The position numbers were made by a program, and so were the translations under genes. DNA of 64,000 bases, from the NCBI GenBank assembly GCA_902362775.1, contig CABIXV010000002.1, positions 63,679 through 127,678 on the forward strand, read 5' to 3'. The notes below the pieces were generated by a model. It ran no database searches. It was not told the origin of the DNA and saw only the letters and a list, made by a program, of their open reading frames with translations. The stretch comes from Clostridiales bacterium (GTDB taxonomy: Bacteria; Bacillota; Clostridia; Oscillospirales; Oscillospiraceae). This document shows, piece after piece, positions 8,043 to 17,444 of this stretch; position 1 is the first letter of the stretch; the number at the start of each line of letters is the position of its first letter.

Positions 8043-8963
8043 TTATGAATACCGGCCCCTCCCCCGGCGCTTTTTTCCCTCGTCCGCGTACTCATAGCTG
8101 GCCAGCTCATCTGTCCGGTCGAACATCAACTTTCCCCGCTCCCACAGGCGGTAGCGGACGGTGGCGCAGAGGCTCTCGTGGATGGTCCGCTCCATCTGTC
8201 CGGAAACAGGGGCCCGGAGGGGCTGTCCGCTCTCCCGGACCAGATCCACTGATAATTCCAAATCTCCCTGTCTTAGACGCGCCCCCTCTTTACCCCACTG
8301 GACTACTTTTACTCCCTGGTAGGTGGCCATCCGGTAAGATCTGCCTCCGAACCATATCTGACAGATACAGCCGGTAAACCCTCCCACCAGAATAGGGATG
8401 TGGGCAATAGAGAGCATGATGCTCCCCTTCTGGCGCTCTTGCCAGCAGCACTGCGTCCACAGGTAGGTCCTGGGGAACGACCTCCCCCTGTCCCCCTCGA
8501 TATATCCCGTTCCATGGGAGAAATCCAAATACCGCCCGTTCAGGCAGAGCAGCCCCTCCAACGGGTGGGCCATACTCAGCACCGTGTGGACGCACTCCAT
8601 GGCCGGCACCCGTCGAAAGGGGCCCATAATGTCTGACTCCAGCCTGGTAAACGGGCCGTAACGCAGCTCTCCTTTCAGGGAAAAATCCCCTTCCTCCAAA
8701 TCCACATAGACTCCGTCCTGGGAAAACCAGTTTCCGCTGACTCGAACCTTAAACTGGTCCGCCCATGCCTGAAACGCCCGTTCTGGGAAAGAGAATATTC
8801 TAGTCTGGTCCGCAGTGATCACCTGGATGGTGGCAGAGCGTTCCCCGCCGCGCCGCTGGTGAATCGCCGGGATCAGGGCCAACTCCCCCTCCGGGCCCTG
8901 ATGCTTTAGATACCAGCCCTCAAAATAGGCCCCACGCCGGCCCGGACCATGGTAGTATTCCAT
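8043..8963 (-). CDS. Tocopherol cyclase-like lipocalin-fold protein
   Basis: This protein of about 306 residues resembles the tocopherol cyclase-like family (PF14249 type), a double lipocalin fold found in plants and, with unknown role, in many bacteria. Supporting segments are YFEGWYLKHQ near the N-terminus, FSHGTGYIEGDRGRSFPRTYLW in the middle and the repeated aromatic strand pattern. No signal peptide is seen. I start at 8963, where AGGTGG lies 8 bases upstream; the frame extends to 9026 without a ribosome site. It appears to be a single gene between the sugar-sensing cluster and cobO. Cyclase activity should not be assumed in bacteria. Confidence 0.72.
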   Translation of the reverse strand: MEYYHGPGRRGAYFEGWYLKHQGPEGELALIPAIHQRRGGERSATIQVITADQTRIFSFPERAFQAWADQFKVRVSGNWFSQDGVYVDLEEGDFSLKGELRYGPFTRLESDIMGPFRRVPAMECVHTVLSMAHPLEGLLCLNGRYLDFSHGTGYIEGDRGRSFPRTYLWTQCCWQERQKGSIMLSIAHIPILVGGFTGCICQIWFGGRSYRMATYQGVKVVQWGKEGARLRQGDLELSVDLVRESGQPLRAPVSGQMERTIHESLCATVRYRLWERGKLMFDRTDELASYEYADEGKKRRGRGRYS

Positions 8964-9030
8964 GCTCTCTCCACCTTTTACTCTGTTTAAGATCCATTCC
9001 CCCATAGTATATCCCCGCGGGAACAAAATA

Positions 9031-9061
9031 TCAGCGGGACAGGAACCACGCCCCGTCCCGC
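9031..9061 (-). terminator. Weak terminator-like hairpin after the sugar-binding gene
   Basis: A 7-base-pair GCGGGAC/GTCCCGC stem with a long loop is followed on the minus strand by a moderately T-rich stretch (TGATATTTTG). It is placed 8 bases after the stop of the preceding gene. Confidence 0.4.
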
Positions 9062-9068
9062 CAAAGAC

Positions 9069-10133
9069 CTATTCCATTTGAAAGTCCGCCAGATTCTCTT
9101 TGGTCACTTTCTGGTAGGAGAGCCAGACGTAGTGGTCCCCGGTCAGCTCCACAGTGTCCCCAGAGTCCTTCACACCGCTCAGTGCCAGTGTGAGGTCCAG
9201 CATCGCCCGTGCGATCCCCTCGGCGTCGTTGAGGACCGTGCCGTACAGCGTTCCCTCCGCTACGGCCTGAAGCGCCGGGGCGGTGGCGTCTACCCCCACC
9301 ACCAGAGGCAGCTCCCAGTCCGTCTGTCCATAGGCGTCTATCGCGCCCAGCGCCATGTCGTCATTGTTGGCGATGACCGCCTCGATCTGGTCCCCAAATT
9401 CCTCCAGCCACTGGCCCATTTTTGTGGCGGCCGGCCCCCTCTTCCAGTTTCCGGTGTCGCTTCCCAGTTTCTCCAGCTCCACCCCAGCCTCTGACAACAC
9501 CTGGATGGAATACTCGGTACGCAGCAGGGCGTCCTGGTGGCCCGGCTCTCCCTCCAGCATCACATACTGGAGGATACCGTCTCCGTTTTTATCCAGCCGC
9601 TCCCGGTCGGACAGCCATGCCTTCAGCACCAGTTGCCCCTGAAGGATGCCTCCCTCCTCCGCTCTGGCGCCCACATAGTAGAGCTGATCCCATCGCTCCA
9701 TATCCTCCGCCACCGGCTGGCGGTTGAAGAAGATCAGGGGCACCCCGGCCTCCTCCGCCTTGTCAATGAGAACCGCCGCCGCGGTGCGGTCCACGATATT
9801 GACACACAGCACATCGCAGCCCCAGGTAATCAGCCGGTCCACCTGTTCCAGCTGGGTCGTCTGATTGCTCCTTCCATCAGCCACAGAGAGGTTGATCTTG
9901 ATGTCCCTGGCCAGTTCCTCCTCCTGGGCGATCCGCTCCAGGTCCTGTACAATGGTGGAGATGAACGTGTCGTCTTGGGTATAGAGCGCCAGCCCCACCC
10001 GCAAGGTCTCTGTTTCCGCTCCCTTTTCTGGGCCGCAGCCAGACAGAGGCGCTATGGCTAGCAGGGCCAGCAGCAGGACGGCAACTCCTTTAAGATGTGA
10101 CTGGGAAGAGTAATTTTTGGTTGTCCGGCTCAT
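9069..10133 (-). CDS. Galactose/sugar-binding lipoprotein (MglB-like), second accessory copy
   Basis: This 354-residue lipoprotein (lipobox LSGC after a strongly hydrophobic stretch) belongs to the periplasmic-binding-protein-like I sugar family. IIFFNRQPV, the ligand-loop FFNRxP of galactose-binding proteins, is present, as are a calcium-loop-like LDKNGDGILQY and NNDDMALGAI, all features shared with the MglB at 17445-18605. The start at 10133 has GGGGAGG 7 bases upstream and overlaps the preceding gene by 44 bases. It ends the operon that begins with the response regulator. A role as an external sugar sensor for the kinase, rather than a transporter component, is inferred from that position. 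Confidence 0.85.
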   Translation of the reverse strand: MSRTTKNYSSQSHLKGVAVLLLALLAIAPLSGCGPEKGAETETLRVGLALYTQDDTFISTIVQDLERIAQEEELARDIKINLSVADGRSNQTTQLEQVDRLITWGCDVLCVNIVDRTAAAVLIDKAEEAGVPLIFFNRQPVAEDMERWDQLYYVGARAEEGGILQGQLVLKAWLSDRERLDKNGDGILQYVMLEGEPGHQDALLRTEYSIQVLSEAGVELEKLGSDTGNWKRGPAATKMGQWLEEFGDQIEAVIANNDDMALGAIDAYGQTDWELPLVVGVDATAPALQAVAEGTLYGTVLNDAEGIARAMLDLTLALSGVKDSGDTVELTGDHYVWLSYQKVTKENLADFQME

Positions 10134-11043
10134 AGATGTCCTCCCCTCGGATCAGGAAAAAGGGCGGCGGCTTCATTTCGCTCCGCTCCCCCCTGGCCAG
10201 TTTGGCGGCTCCGTCCACCGCCAGATAGCCCGCGGCGTAGTCGCTCCAGGCGGCCACGGCGGACAGGGCGCCCTGATCCAGGGCCGCTACAACGGCGGCG
10301 GTCGCGCCTACGCCGTAGAGATCCGCCGAAAGCCCCTCCAGGCTTTTCACACTGGCGGCCGCTTCCGTGGCCGCCGGCTCAAACGTCATCATCTGGGCAG
10401 GGCTCAACTGCCTAAGCAGCTCGGGCAGCCGGCTCGCCAGGCTGTCTACAGAGACTGTCTCAACCTGTGTCTCCACCCCAGCCCCGGCCAAGAGATCTTT
10501 GGCCGCCGCCAGGCGCTGGGCCACAGCGGTACAGTGGGGAGCGGTGTCAAGCAAAAGCACCGTTCCACCCTTCCAATCCTCCAGTGCCGCCTGGGCCAGA
10601 CTGGCCCCCATCTCAGCATTGGGGACTACCACGCTCAAATCAGCCCCCTCCAGCGGGGATTCCAATGTGACCACCGGAACGTCCCTGTCCAACTCCCCCA
10701 GGCTTTTCTCCAGCGCCGCCGGGTCCGCGGGGGCGACCACCAGAGCGTCCGCGCCCTGCTCGATCTCCCGCTGTAACAGCTCCCACTGCTCCCTGCCGTC
10801 GTTGGCGGTGGCCAGGGTCAAAAACCGCAGTTCAGCCCCCAGCTCCCCGGCCGCCTGCTCCATCCCCATACGGGTGTTGGTCCAGAGGGAGCTGTCCTGC
10901 TCCCGAATGATGACCGATAGCTCCAGCGGCTGTGGACGCCTGTGCAGTCCAGACATCTGAGGCAGCAGAAGGGTGAGGGCCACAGCGGCTCCCAGAGCTG
11001 TCAGGATGGCCAGCTGGATCAGCGCGCTTCTTCTCTTTTTCAT
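10090..11043 (-). CDS. Membrane-anchored periplasmic-binding-like sugar protein
   Basis: The 317-residue protein has one N-terminal membrane segment (about residues 9-29) without a lipobox and then a type I binding-protein fold (SVIIREQDSSLWTNTRMGMEQAA, ALVVAPADPAAL, VGATAAVVAALDQG). It therefore stays tethered outside the cell. The start overlaps the kinase stop by 4 bases (ATGA), so the two are coupled. Clostridia often encode such proteins beside YesM-type kinases, where the ligand-loaded binding protein can contact the kinase sensor domain. The GxNRxx ligand loop of MglB is not obvious here, so its ligand may differ. Confidence 0.8.
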   Translation of the reverse strand: MKKRRSALIQLAILTALGAAVALTLLLPQMSGLHRRPQPLELSVIIREQDSSLWTNTRMGMEQAAGELGAELRFLTLATANDGREQWELLQREIEQGADALVVAPADPAALEKSLGELDRDVPVVTLESPLEGADLSVVVPNAEMGASLAQAALEDWKGGTVLLLDTAPHCTAVAQRLAAAKDLLAGAGVETQVETVSVDSLASRLPELLRQLSPAQMMTFEPAATEAAASVKSLEGLSADLYGVGATAAVVAALDQGALSAVAAWSDYAAGYLAVDGAAKLARGERSEMKPPPFFLIRGEDIYEPDNQKLLFPVTS

Positions 11044-12860
11044 GGCACGTCCTCCCGCTGGTACTGAGCCGCCCCGTCCTGATCCAGAGCGGGGAGGCGG
11101 ATCCGCACAGTGGTCCCCTCGTCGGGTTCGCTGAATATGGTAAGCCCATATCTGTCTCCGAAGGTCAGCCTAATCCGCCGGTGGACATTCCGCACTCCAA
11201 TCCCCGATCCGCTGGTGCGGATTTCGGGCCTGTCCTCATCCAGCAGAGAGGCGGCCACCTCTGGACGCATCCCCAGCCCGTTGTCCGCTACATCAATGAC
11301 CAGGTCCTCCCCCTCCCGCCGGGCTGTGACGGTGATGAGGCCGTCGTCCTCCGCTGAGGCCATCCCGTGGTAGATGGCGTTCTCCAAGATAGGCTGTACA
11401 ATAAGCTTCATGGTATATAGGCCATCGGTCCCAGGCAGGGCATTGATTTGCGTGGTAAATTTGTTTTTATAGCGTATTTGCTGGATATTCATATAGTGGC
11501 GGGCATGCTCCAACTCGTCCGCCAGGGGGATGATGCTCTTTCCTCGGCTGAGAGAGATGCGGAACAGCCGGGCCAGGGAGGTGACCATTTGGATGGCCTC
11601 CTCATAGCGGCCCGCCTCGGTCATCCAAATGACGGAATCCAGAGTGTTATAGAGGAAGTGGGGATTGATCTGGGACTGGAGGACCTCCAGCTCACTTCGG
11701 CGCTTCTGCCCCTCCTGCTCGATGATGTCGTCCATCAGGTGCCGCATGGTGGACACCATGGACCGGATCGAGTGGCCCAGGCGCTGCACCTCATAGCAAC
11801 CTCCCTCCTCGATCTCCACCTCCTCCCTGCCCGCCTCCAGCTCCTTGATGGACTGCTCCAGACGGCGGATAGGATCCGAGATATGGGCAGATATCCGGAA
11901 ATTCAAAAAGGCCATGAGGAAGATAGAGAACAACAGCAGGGACAGCCCAAAAAGGAATATCTGCCGGGAGTCGGAGACAAACCCTCCCTCCACCGGCACG
12001 ACTCCCACCAGCTTCCAGCCGGTATAGCCCACGGTCTTTACGGTCACCTGGCGGCGTTGGCCCTGGAACTCCTCGCTGTGGGTGCCATCCCGGTAGCGTG
12101 CCGCTGCCTGGTTGTTCTCCTCCTGCAGCCCGGAATAGATGAGCTGCTGCCGGGGATGGTAGATCAGCTCGCCGCTGCCGTCAATGAGATACAGGTAGCC
12201 CCCATTGGGCAGCTCCACGTTGCGGCACACCTGTTCAATGCCAGCAAAGCCCATATCCACCAGCAGGACACCCCCCTCTGTGGCTCCGTCCCGGGTCAGC
12301 TGGACATAGCGGCTGAGGGAAACCACCCACTGGTAGTGGTAGTCCGGGTCCTCGAAGAGATCCTGGACATGTGGCGTAGAGAAATGGAGGTTCTCCTTCT
12401 TCTGAAGCGCCGAGAGGAACCAGCCCGTCTGCGTCAGGTCCGCTGGCTGTTTCAGGGCGCTTAACGGAACGGCGGACACCAACCCTCCCCGCAGGTCAAA
12501 GAGGGCGATGGACACCAGGGAGTCCCGGTCGTCCTCATATAACAGCTCCATGGGTGCGGTCAGGCTGTCCCGCCCCAGGTCCGCGCTCTTGATAACCCGG
12601 TAGTACATGGTGTCGGACACCCGCATCATAGAGCGGAGATAGCTGTCCAGATTCAAATTGACCTGAGCCAGCACCCGCTGGCTGTTCTCCGCCACCAGTT
12701 CCCCGGTGGCGGAAGAAAAGCGCCAAAACAGGCTCAGGCCCATAAAGATCATCCCCACCACCGCCACCGTGGTAAAGGAGAGGGAGATAACCATTTGGAT
12801 GCTCATTTTCTGGTATCGCTGGGCCCAGCGGCTGGTAAACCGCTTTAATATAGAGGTCAC
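11040..12860 (-). CDS. YesM/LytS-type sensor histidine kinase
   Basis: This membrane kinase (about 606 residues) has a TM helix near residues 24-44, an extracellular Cache-like domain, a second TM (LFGLSLLLFSIFLMAFL), a HAMP segment (HISDPIRRLEQSIKELEAG), the His_kinase motif INPHFLYNTLDSV carrying the phospho-acceptor His, and a HATPase domain (DNGLGM, GSGIGVRNV). The longer frame to 13016 has no start support; a GTG at 12860 has GGAGGGGGA immediately upstream. It partners the response regulator upstream. The domain set is typical of carbohydrate-sensing YesMN systems in Firmicutes. Confidence 0.88.
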   Translation of the reverse strand: MTSILKRFTSRWAQRYQKMSIQMVISLSFTTVAVVGMIFMGLSLFWRFSSATGELVAENSQRVLAQVNLNLDSYLRSMMRVSDTMYYRVIKSADLGRDSLTAPMELLYEDDRDSLVSIALFDLRGGLVSAVPLSALKQPADLTQTGWFLSALQKKENLHFSTPHVQDLFEDPDYHYQWVVSLSRYVQLTRDGATEGGVLLVDMGFAGIEQVCRNVELPNGGYLYLIDGSGELIYHPRQQLIYSGLQEENNQAAARYRDGTHSEEFQGQRRQVTVKTVGYTGWKLVGVVPVEGGFVSDSRQIFLFGLSLLLFSIFLMAFLNFRISAHISDPIRRLEQSIKELEAGREEVEIEEGGCYEVQRLGHSIRSMVSTMRHLMDDIIEQEGQKRRSELEVLQSQINPHFLYNTLDSVIWMTEAGRYEEAIQMVTSLARLFRISLSRGKSIIPLADELEHARHYMNIQQIRYKNKFTTQINALPGTDGLYTMKLIVQPILENAIYHGMASAEDDGLITVTARREGEDLVIDVADNGLGMRPEVAASLLDEDRPEIRTSGSGIGVRNVHRRIRLTFGDRYGLTIFSEPDEGTTVRIRLPALDQDGAAQYQREDVP

Positions 12861-12891
12861 TCTCCCCCTCCTCTCTTTTCGTTGACCAGGT

Positions 12892-12931
12892 CCCCTTTCC
12901 TGGGAAAGGGGCAGCGGGCCATGGCCCGCTG
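12892..12931 (-). repeat. Two tandem hairpins between regulator and kinase genes
   Basis: A perfect 20-base palindrome (CAGCGGGCCATGGCCCGCTG, 12912-12931) is followed at once by a second stem (CCCCTTTCC/GGAAAGGGG, 12892-12911). No T-run follows, so this is more likely an mRNA-stability or attenuation element than a full terminator. Similar paired hairpins occur at 17305-17396 and 63364-63406. Confidence 0.6.
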
Positions 12932-12954
12932 TTATGCCCATCCGGCGGATGGTG

Positions 12955-14559
12955 TCAGCCCGTCTGTCCCGCCCTGAATTTGGAGGGGGACACACCGAAC
13001 CGGCGCTTGAACACATAGCTGAAATAGTTGGGGTCAGTATAACCTGTTTGCTCCGCGATAAGGTAGGTCTTTTCCTCTGTTTCCCGCAGGAGCTGGGCGG
13101 CCCGCTCCATCCGCACCTCAGTCAGATAGGCGATGAAGCTCATCCCCACCTCCCGTTTGAAGAGGGTGGAAAAATAGGTGGGCGACAGGTGGAGATAGGA
13201 GCAAAGGGTTTCTACGCTCAAATCCCCATCCCCATAGTTCCGGGCAATAAAATCCTTGGCCCGCTCCACCGTCTTCCAGGTGGAGTCTGTCCGCTGCTGC
13301 CCCAGCAGCTCCCGCAGCTTCAGGCCGCCCTTTACCAGCCACCGCTCCAGTTCATCCAGCGAGGAAAAATCCGTGATGGAGATCGCCCCGGTAAAGCCGG
13401 ACCCAAACACCCGCTCCAGCTCCACCCCGCCTCCTCTGGCTAGTTTGATCAGACAGGTCATGGTTTCCAGGAAAAACAGGTGGCACTGGGGCAAAGAGAG
13501 CCCCGCCTCGCGGACCCGGTCCATCAGTGTACGAATGGTCCGCTCCACCTCTTCTTGGCTTCCCAGCTTGATCGCCGCTGTCAGTTGGCGCTGGTCCTCC
13601 TCCTCGAAGGCCAGCCGGACCGTGTGGTCCGGCTCCATATCGCCGATATAGATGACCTGTACGCTCCCCTTCAGCACACGGTAATCCAGGGCGGAACGGG
13701 CCCCCTCGGCCGAGGAATGGAGCTCCTCCGGCCCATCGCAGGGCAAGCCCACCCCCACGGTCAGCGACATCCCCAGATAGCTGTAAGCCAGGGCACACAG
13801 CCGCCCCAGCTCCTCGATCAGGGGATATATCCCCTGATCTCCCATATGGGCCAGCAGAGCCACTGTATCATTATACAGGATGGCCCGGATGGTACAGCCC
13901 TCCAAGGCAAAATGCTCCTCCAAAAACGCCCGGACGGACAGGAGGAGCAGTTCATCCCGCTCCGGCTTTCCCGCTTCGTTGAGGCAGTCCACCTGGACTA
14001 GCGCCGCCGCCCAAGTCCCCTGAGGCAGTTCAATCTCGTATCGGCCCGCCCGCTCCTGAATCAGATCAGCCCGTATCTGTCCATCCAGCAGCCGGGCGTA
14101 GAACATTTCACGCAGCACGGGCAGGCTCTCCTCATACCGGCGGCGGAGGGTCTCCATATCCCGCCGCTCCAGCCGCTGCCGGTCCAGCTGGTCCTTCAGC
14201 TTGTTCAGCACATCCATCAGCTCAGGGGCGTTGATGGGCTTCAGGATATATTCGGATACGTCCATACCGATGGCCTGGCGGGCGTATTCAAAATCGTCAA
14301 AACCGGAGAATACTACTAGTTTAGCCGCCGGAAGGGACTGTTTCAAGCGGCGGCACAGCTCCAAGCCATCCATAAATGGCATTTTGATATCAGTGAGGAC
14401 CACGTCCGGCCTGAGCTGCTCGGCCAGCTCCAGGGCCTCCTGGCCGTTCTCTGCCTCGCCCACCAGGGCGAAGCCCAGACTGCTCCAGTCGATCTTGCGG
14501 CTGATGCCGGCGCGGATCTCCTCCTCGTCGTCGGCCAGCAGCACACGGTAGGGCTCCAT
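12955..14559 (-). CDS. YesN-type response regulator with AraC DNA-binding domain
   Basis: This transcription factor (about 534 residues) has a receiver domain at the N-terminus (LLADDEEE, phospho-acceptor Asp in VVLTDIKMPFMDG, conserved Lys in YILKP), a long middle region, and a C-terminal AraC-type double helix-turn-helix (YGDGDLSVETLCSYLHLSPTYFS, then the PNYFSYVFKRRFGVSPSKFR ending). The start at 14559 is preceded by AAAGGAGGGG. It is followed by its kinase and two sugar-binding proteins and preceded by the mgl transporter, the natural target. Activation of mglB is an inference. Confidence 0.88.
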   Translation of the reverse strand: MEPYRVLLADDEEEIRAGISRKIDWSSLGFALVGEAENGQEALELAEQLRPDVVLTDIKMPFMDGLELCRRLKQSLPAAKLVVFSGFDDFEYARQAIGMDVSEYILKPINAPELMDVLNKLKDQLDRQRLERRDMETLRRRYEESLPVLREMFYARLLDGQIRADLIQERAGRYEIELPQGTWAAALVQVDCLNEAGKPERDELLLLSVRAFLEEHFALEGCTIRAILYNDTVALLAHMGDQGIYPLIEELGRLCALAYSYLGMSLTVGVGLPCDGPEELHSSAEGARSALDYRVLKGSVQVIYIGDMEPDHTVRLAFEEEDQRQLTAAIKLGSQEEVERTIRTLMDRVREAGLSLPQCHLFFLETMTCLIKLARGGGVELERVFGSGFTGAISITDFSSLDELERWLVKGGLKLRELLGQQRTDSTWKTVERAKDFIARNYGDGDLSVETLCSYLHLSPTYFSTLFKREVGMSFIAYLTEVRMERAAQLLRETEEKTYLIAEQTGYTDPNYFSYVFKRRFGVSPSKFRAGQTG

Positions 14560-14638
14560 AGTGACCCCTCCTTTGGAAAGAGTATAGCACAGGTCTGCCA
14601 AGCTATTCAAGGGCCTCCCTTCTTTCCCACAGAAGAAA

Positions 14639-14670
14639 GGCGCCCGTCCGCCGTGTGGTGGATGGGCGCC
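14639..14670 (-). terminator. Terminator of the mglBAC operon
   Basis: A stem closed by GGCGCCC/GGGCGCC and extended with two wobble pairs is followed on the minus strand by TTTCTTCT. It separates mglC from the regulator gene. Confidence 0.75.
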
Positions 14671-14699
14671 CAAAAGGCCAGAGGAACGTGCGGTAGAAA

Positions 14700-15758
14700 T
14701 TACTTTTTCACCAGATATTTGCGCATATCCAGAGCGCAGGCAAAGAGGATGATCCCGCCCTTGATGGCATACTGCAGATTCTGGTCCATGCCCACCAGAG
14801 GCAGGGCCACGAAAATTAGGCGCAGCATGATAACACCGATGACGATGCCGCTGATCTTACCGATGCCGCCTACAAAGGACACGCCGCCGATGACGCAGGC
14901 CGCGATGGCGTCCAGCTCGTAGTTGACGCCGGTGTTGGCGGTATTGGAGGCGATACGGGCGGACTCCACGAAGCCGGCCCAGCCGTACATGGCGCCAGCC
15001 AGGGCAAAGACGGCGATGGTGGTGGCAAACACGTTGACGCCGGACACACGGGCGGCCTCCTCATTGGCGCCCAGGGCAAACATGTTCTTTCCGAAGGTCG
15101 TCTTGTTCCAGATGAACCACATCAGAACGGTCAGCAGCACAGCGTAGATCACATAGTTGGGGATCTGAATGGATCCGAAGGTCAGCAGAGGGGGATTGCC
15201 CACCACGAAGTTGCGGTAGCCCTGATCCAGACCGGAGATGGCCATGCCGTTGTTGTTGCCCTGCTGAACATATAGCAGAAGGATAGTGTACAGGATCAGC
15301 TGGGTCGCCAGGGTGACGATGAAGGGGTGCAGCTTGAACTTAGCCACAAAGAAACCGTTAAAGGCGCCAATCAGAGCGCCGATGCCCACCACGATCAGGA
15401 TGACCAGGGGGATGGGCAGGGTGCCGATATTGGGCCACATCTTGTTGGCGGCATCGCTGGCCTGGAGCAGGGAGGCGGCCACACAGGCGGTGATGCCCAC
15501 GGCCCGACCGGCGGACAGGTCGGTGCCGGTCAGCACGATGCAGCCGGCGATGCCCAGCGCCACAGGCAGATAGGCCGCGGTCAGGGACAGCAGGTTGACC
15601 AGAGAGCGGGGGGCCAGGAAAGAAGGCTGGGTGATCGCCACATAGGCGGCCACCGCCAGCATAATGATGATCAGGGCATTGTTCAGCAGGGCGTTGCCGA
15701 CCTGCTTGGCGTCAATGCCTTTCGCCTTGGCGGCGAGCTGCTTGGATTCGTTACTCAT
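14700..15758 (-). CDS. mglC: Galactose/methyl-galactoside ABC transporter permease
   Basis: This 352-residue inner-membrane permease of the MglC/RbsC family forms the sugar channel with MglA. It has eight or more hydrophobic segments, including ALIIIMLAVAAYVAI (about 28-42), the family-specific LTGTDLSAGRAVGITACVAA (about 77-96), a GAFNGFFVAKFKLHPFIVTLAT loop and GGVSFVGGIGKISGIVIGV near the C-terminus, where the coupling helix lies. It follows mglA by 17 bases and ends the operon before a terminator. Confidence 0.93.
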   Translation of the reverse strand: MSNESKQLAAKAKGIDAKQVGNALLNNALIIIMLAVAAYVAITQPSFLAPRSLVNLLSLTAAYLPVALGIAGCIVLTGTDLSAGRAVGITACVAASLLQASDAANKMWPNIGTLPIPLVILIVVGIGALIGAFNGFFVAKFKLHPFIVTLATQLILYTILLLYVQQGNNNGMAISGLDQGYRNFVVGNPPLLTFGSIQIPNYVIYAVLLTVLMWFIWNKTTFGKNMFALGANEEAARVSGVNVFATTIAVFALAGAMYGWAGFVESARIASNTANTGVNYELDAIAACVIGGVSFVGGIGKISGIVIGVIMLRLIFVALPLVGMDQNLQYAIKGGIILFACALDMRKYLVKK

Positions 15759-15775
15759 GAATCGTTTCCTCCTCT

Positions 15776-17284
15776 TTACACATACTTCGCCGCCAGGGTG
15801 AGGATCTCCTCCTGGCTGGTGTTCTTCGCGTCTACCTCACCGGCTACCTGACCGCCGGACATGACGATGATGCGGTCGCATACACCCAGCAGCTCAGGCA
15901 TCTCGGAAGATACCATAATGACCCCCTTGCCCTCGTTGGCCAGGTCGATGATGAGTTGATAGATCTCGTATTTGGCTCCCACGTCGATGCCACGAGTGGG
16001 CTCGTCCAGCAGAAGAATCTCCGGCTTGGTCAGCAGCCAGCGGCCGATGATGACCTTTTGCTGATTGCCACCGGATAGAGAACGGATCTGGGTCCTCTGG
16101 CTGGGCGTTTTGATGTGCATGGCCTGGATGGCCCAGTCGGTGTCCTCTTTCATCTTCTTGTCGCTAAGATAGGCCAGACGGCCAAAGCCCACCAGGTAAT
16201 TTTTGATATTGGAGATGACGGTGTTCTCCTTGATATCCCGAATGCCGAAGATGCCGGTGGCCCGGCGCTCCTCGGTAAGGAGGGCAAAGCCGTTTTTGAT
16301 GGATTCTCTGGGGGTCCGGTTCTGGATCTGCTTACCGTGGAGGGTAATAGTTCCCCCCTGTCGGGTCATGGCGCCGAACAGATTTTCCAGCACCTCGGTC
16401 CGGCCGGAGCCGTCCAGACCGGCGATACCCAGCACCTCACCCTTTTTCAGCTGGAAAGTAGCGTCCTTCAGCCGGGTATATTTTCCCGCAATATGCTGGA
16501 CGTCCAGGATCACCTCTCCCGGCTTGTTGGTCTTGGGCGGGAAGCGGTTGGTCAGCTCACGGCCCACCATCAGCCGGATGATCTCGTCCATGGTCAGCTC
16601 CTTGGCCGGTTTGGTAGCCACCCAGGTGCCGTCCCGCATAATGGTGACATCATCGCTGATCCGCAGGATCTCCTCCATCTTGTGGCTGATATAGATGATG
16701 CCGCAGCCCCGGTCCCGCAGCATATTGATAATCCGGAACAGGTGCTCCACTTCAGTCTCTGTCAGGGAGGAGGTGGGCTCGTCAAAGACGATAATCTTGG
16801 AATTATAGGATACTGCCTTGGCGATCTCCACCATCTGGCGCTGGGAAACGGGCAGCGTGGACATCACAGCATTGGGGTCCACCTCTACCTCTAAGGTCTC
16901 AAAAATCTCCTTTGTGCGCTGGTCCATTATGCGCTCGCTGACCACAAATCCGGCTACTTTAGGATACCGGCCCAGCCACAGGTTGTCCTTCACCGTGCGG
17001 GTCAGGGCCTGGTTCAGCTCCTGGTGCACCATGGCCACACCATTCTCCAGGGCCTCTTTTGAGCTTCTGAAATTGATCTCCTTGCCGTCCAGCGTGATGG
17101 TACCCGCGTCTCTGTGATAGATGCCGAACAGGCACTTCATCAGGGTGGACTTGCCGGCTCCGTTCTCCCCCATCAAGGCATGGACTGTGCCAGGACGGAC
17201 AGTAAGGTTGACGCCGTCCAGCGCCTTGACGCCCGGGAATTCCTTGCAGATGCCGCGCATCTCCAGCAGTGCTGGCTGCTCCAT
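15776..17284 (-). CDS. mglA: Galactose/methyl-galactoside ABC transporter ATPase (two domains)
   Basis: The 502-residue ATPase has two fused nucleotide-binding domains as in all MglA/RbsA proteins. The first domain is complete (Walker [10 protein letters not shown] at about residue 37, [12 protein letters not shown] signature, IIVFDEPTS). The second carries the family's degenerate P-loop GLDGSGRTE and the intact [15 protein letters not shown] and [12 protein letters not shown]. The start at 17284 follows AGGAGG; the frame's extension to 17362 is only leader sequence containing hairpins. It couples ATP hydrolysis to sugar import through MglC. Confidence 0.94.
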   Translation of the reverse strand: MEQPALLEMRGICKEFPGVKALDGVNLTVRPGTVHALMGENGAGKSTLMKCLFGIYHRDAGTITLDGKEINFRSSKEALENGVAMVHQELNQALTRTVKDNLWLGRYPKVAGFVVSERIMDQRTKEIFETLEVEVDPNAVMSTLPVSQRQMVEIAKAVSYNSKIIVFDEPTSSLTETEVEHLFRIINMLRDRGCGIIYISHKMEEILRISDDVTIMRDGTWVATKPAKELTMDEIIRLMVGRELTNRFPPKTNKPGEVILDVQHIAGKYTRLKDATFQLKKGEVLGIAGLDGSGRTEVLENLFGAMTRQGGTITLHGKQIQNRTPRESIKNGFALLTEERRATGIFGIRDIKENTVISNIKNYLVGFGRLAYLSDKKMKEDTDWAIQAMHIKTPSQRTQIRSLSGGNQQKVIIGRWLLTKPEILLLDEPTRGIDVGAKYEIYQLIIDLANEGKGVIMVSSEMPELLGVCDRIIVMSGGQVAGEVDAKNTSQEEILTLAAKYV

Positions 17285-17304
17285 ATTGTTCCTCCTCTCT
17301 CTTG

Positions 17305-17396
17305 GTGAAGCTTCCGCTTCATACGCGCCCGGTACAGGCCGCGTCTCAAGCGGGAGCTTCACTTGGAGAGCGGGGCTGCCATCCGGCAGCCCCGCT
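17305..17396 (-). repeat. Two intercistronic hairpins between mglB and mglA
   Basis: Downstream of mglB is a perfect 12-base-pair stem (17369-17396, AGCGGGGCTGCC arm) and then a 15-base imperfect stem (17305-17319 with 17348-17362, one mismatch). No U-tract follows the first. Such structures typically protect the upstream mRNA and let the binding protein be made in excess over the ATPase and permease, which is the usual stoichiometry for these transporters. Confidence 0.65.
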
Positions 17397-17444
17397 CGCT
17401 TTGGGTCGTTTCTATTGGGGCCGATTCAGCTTTGCCACCAGTCC

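Noticed and set aside
11448..12464. Open frame of 338 codons on the plus strand
   Set aside because: It lies entirely opposite the histidine kinase, whose motifs are intact; low-complexity His/Leu/Gln composition is that of a shadow frame.
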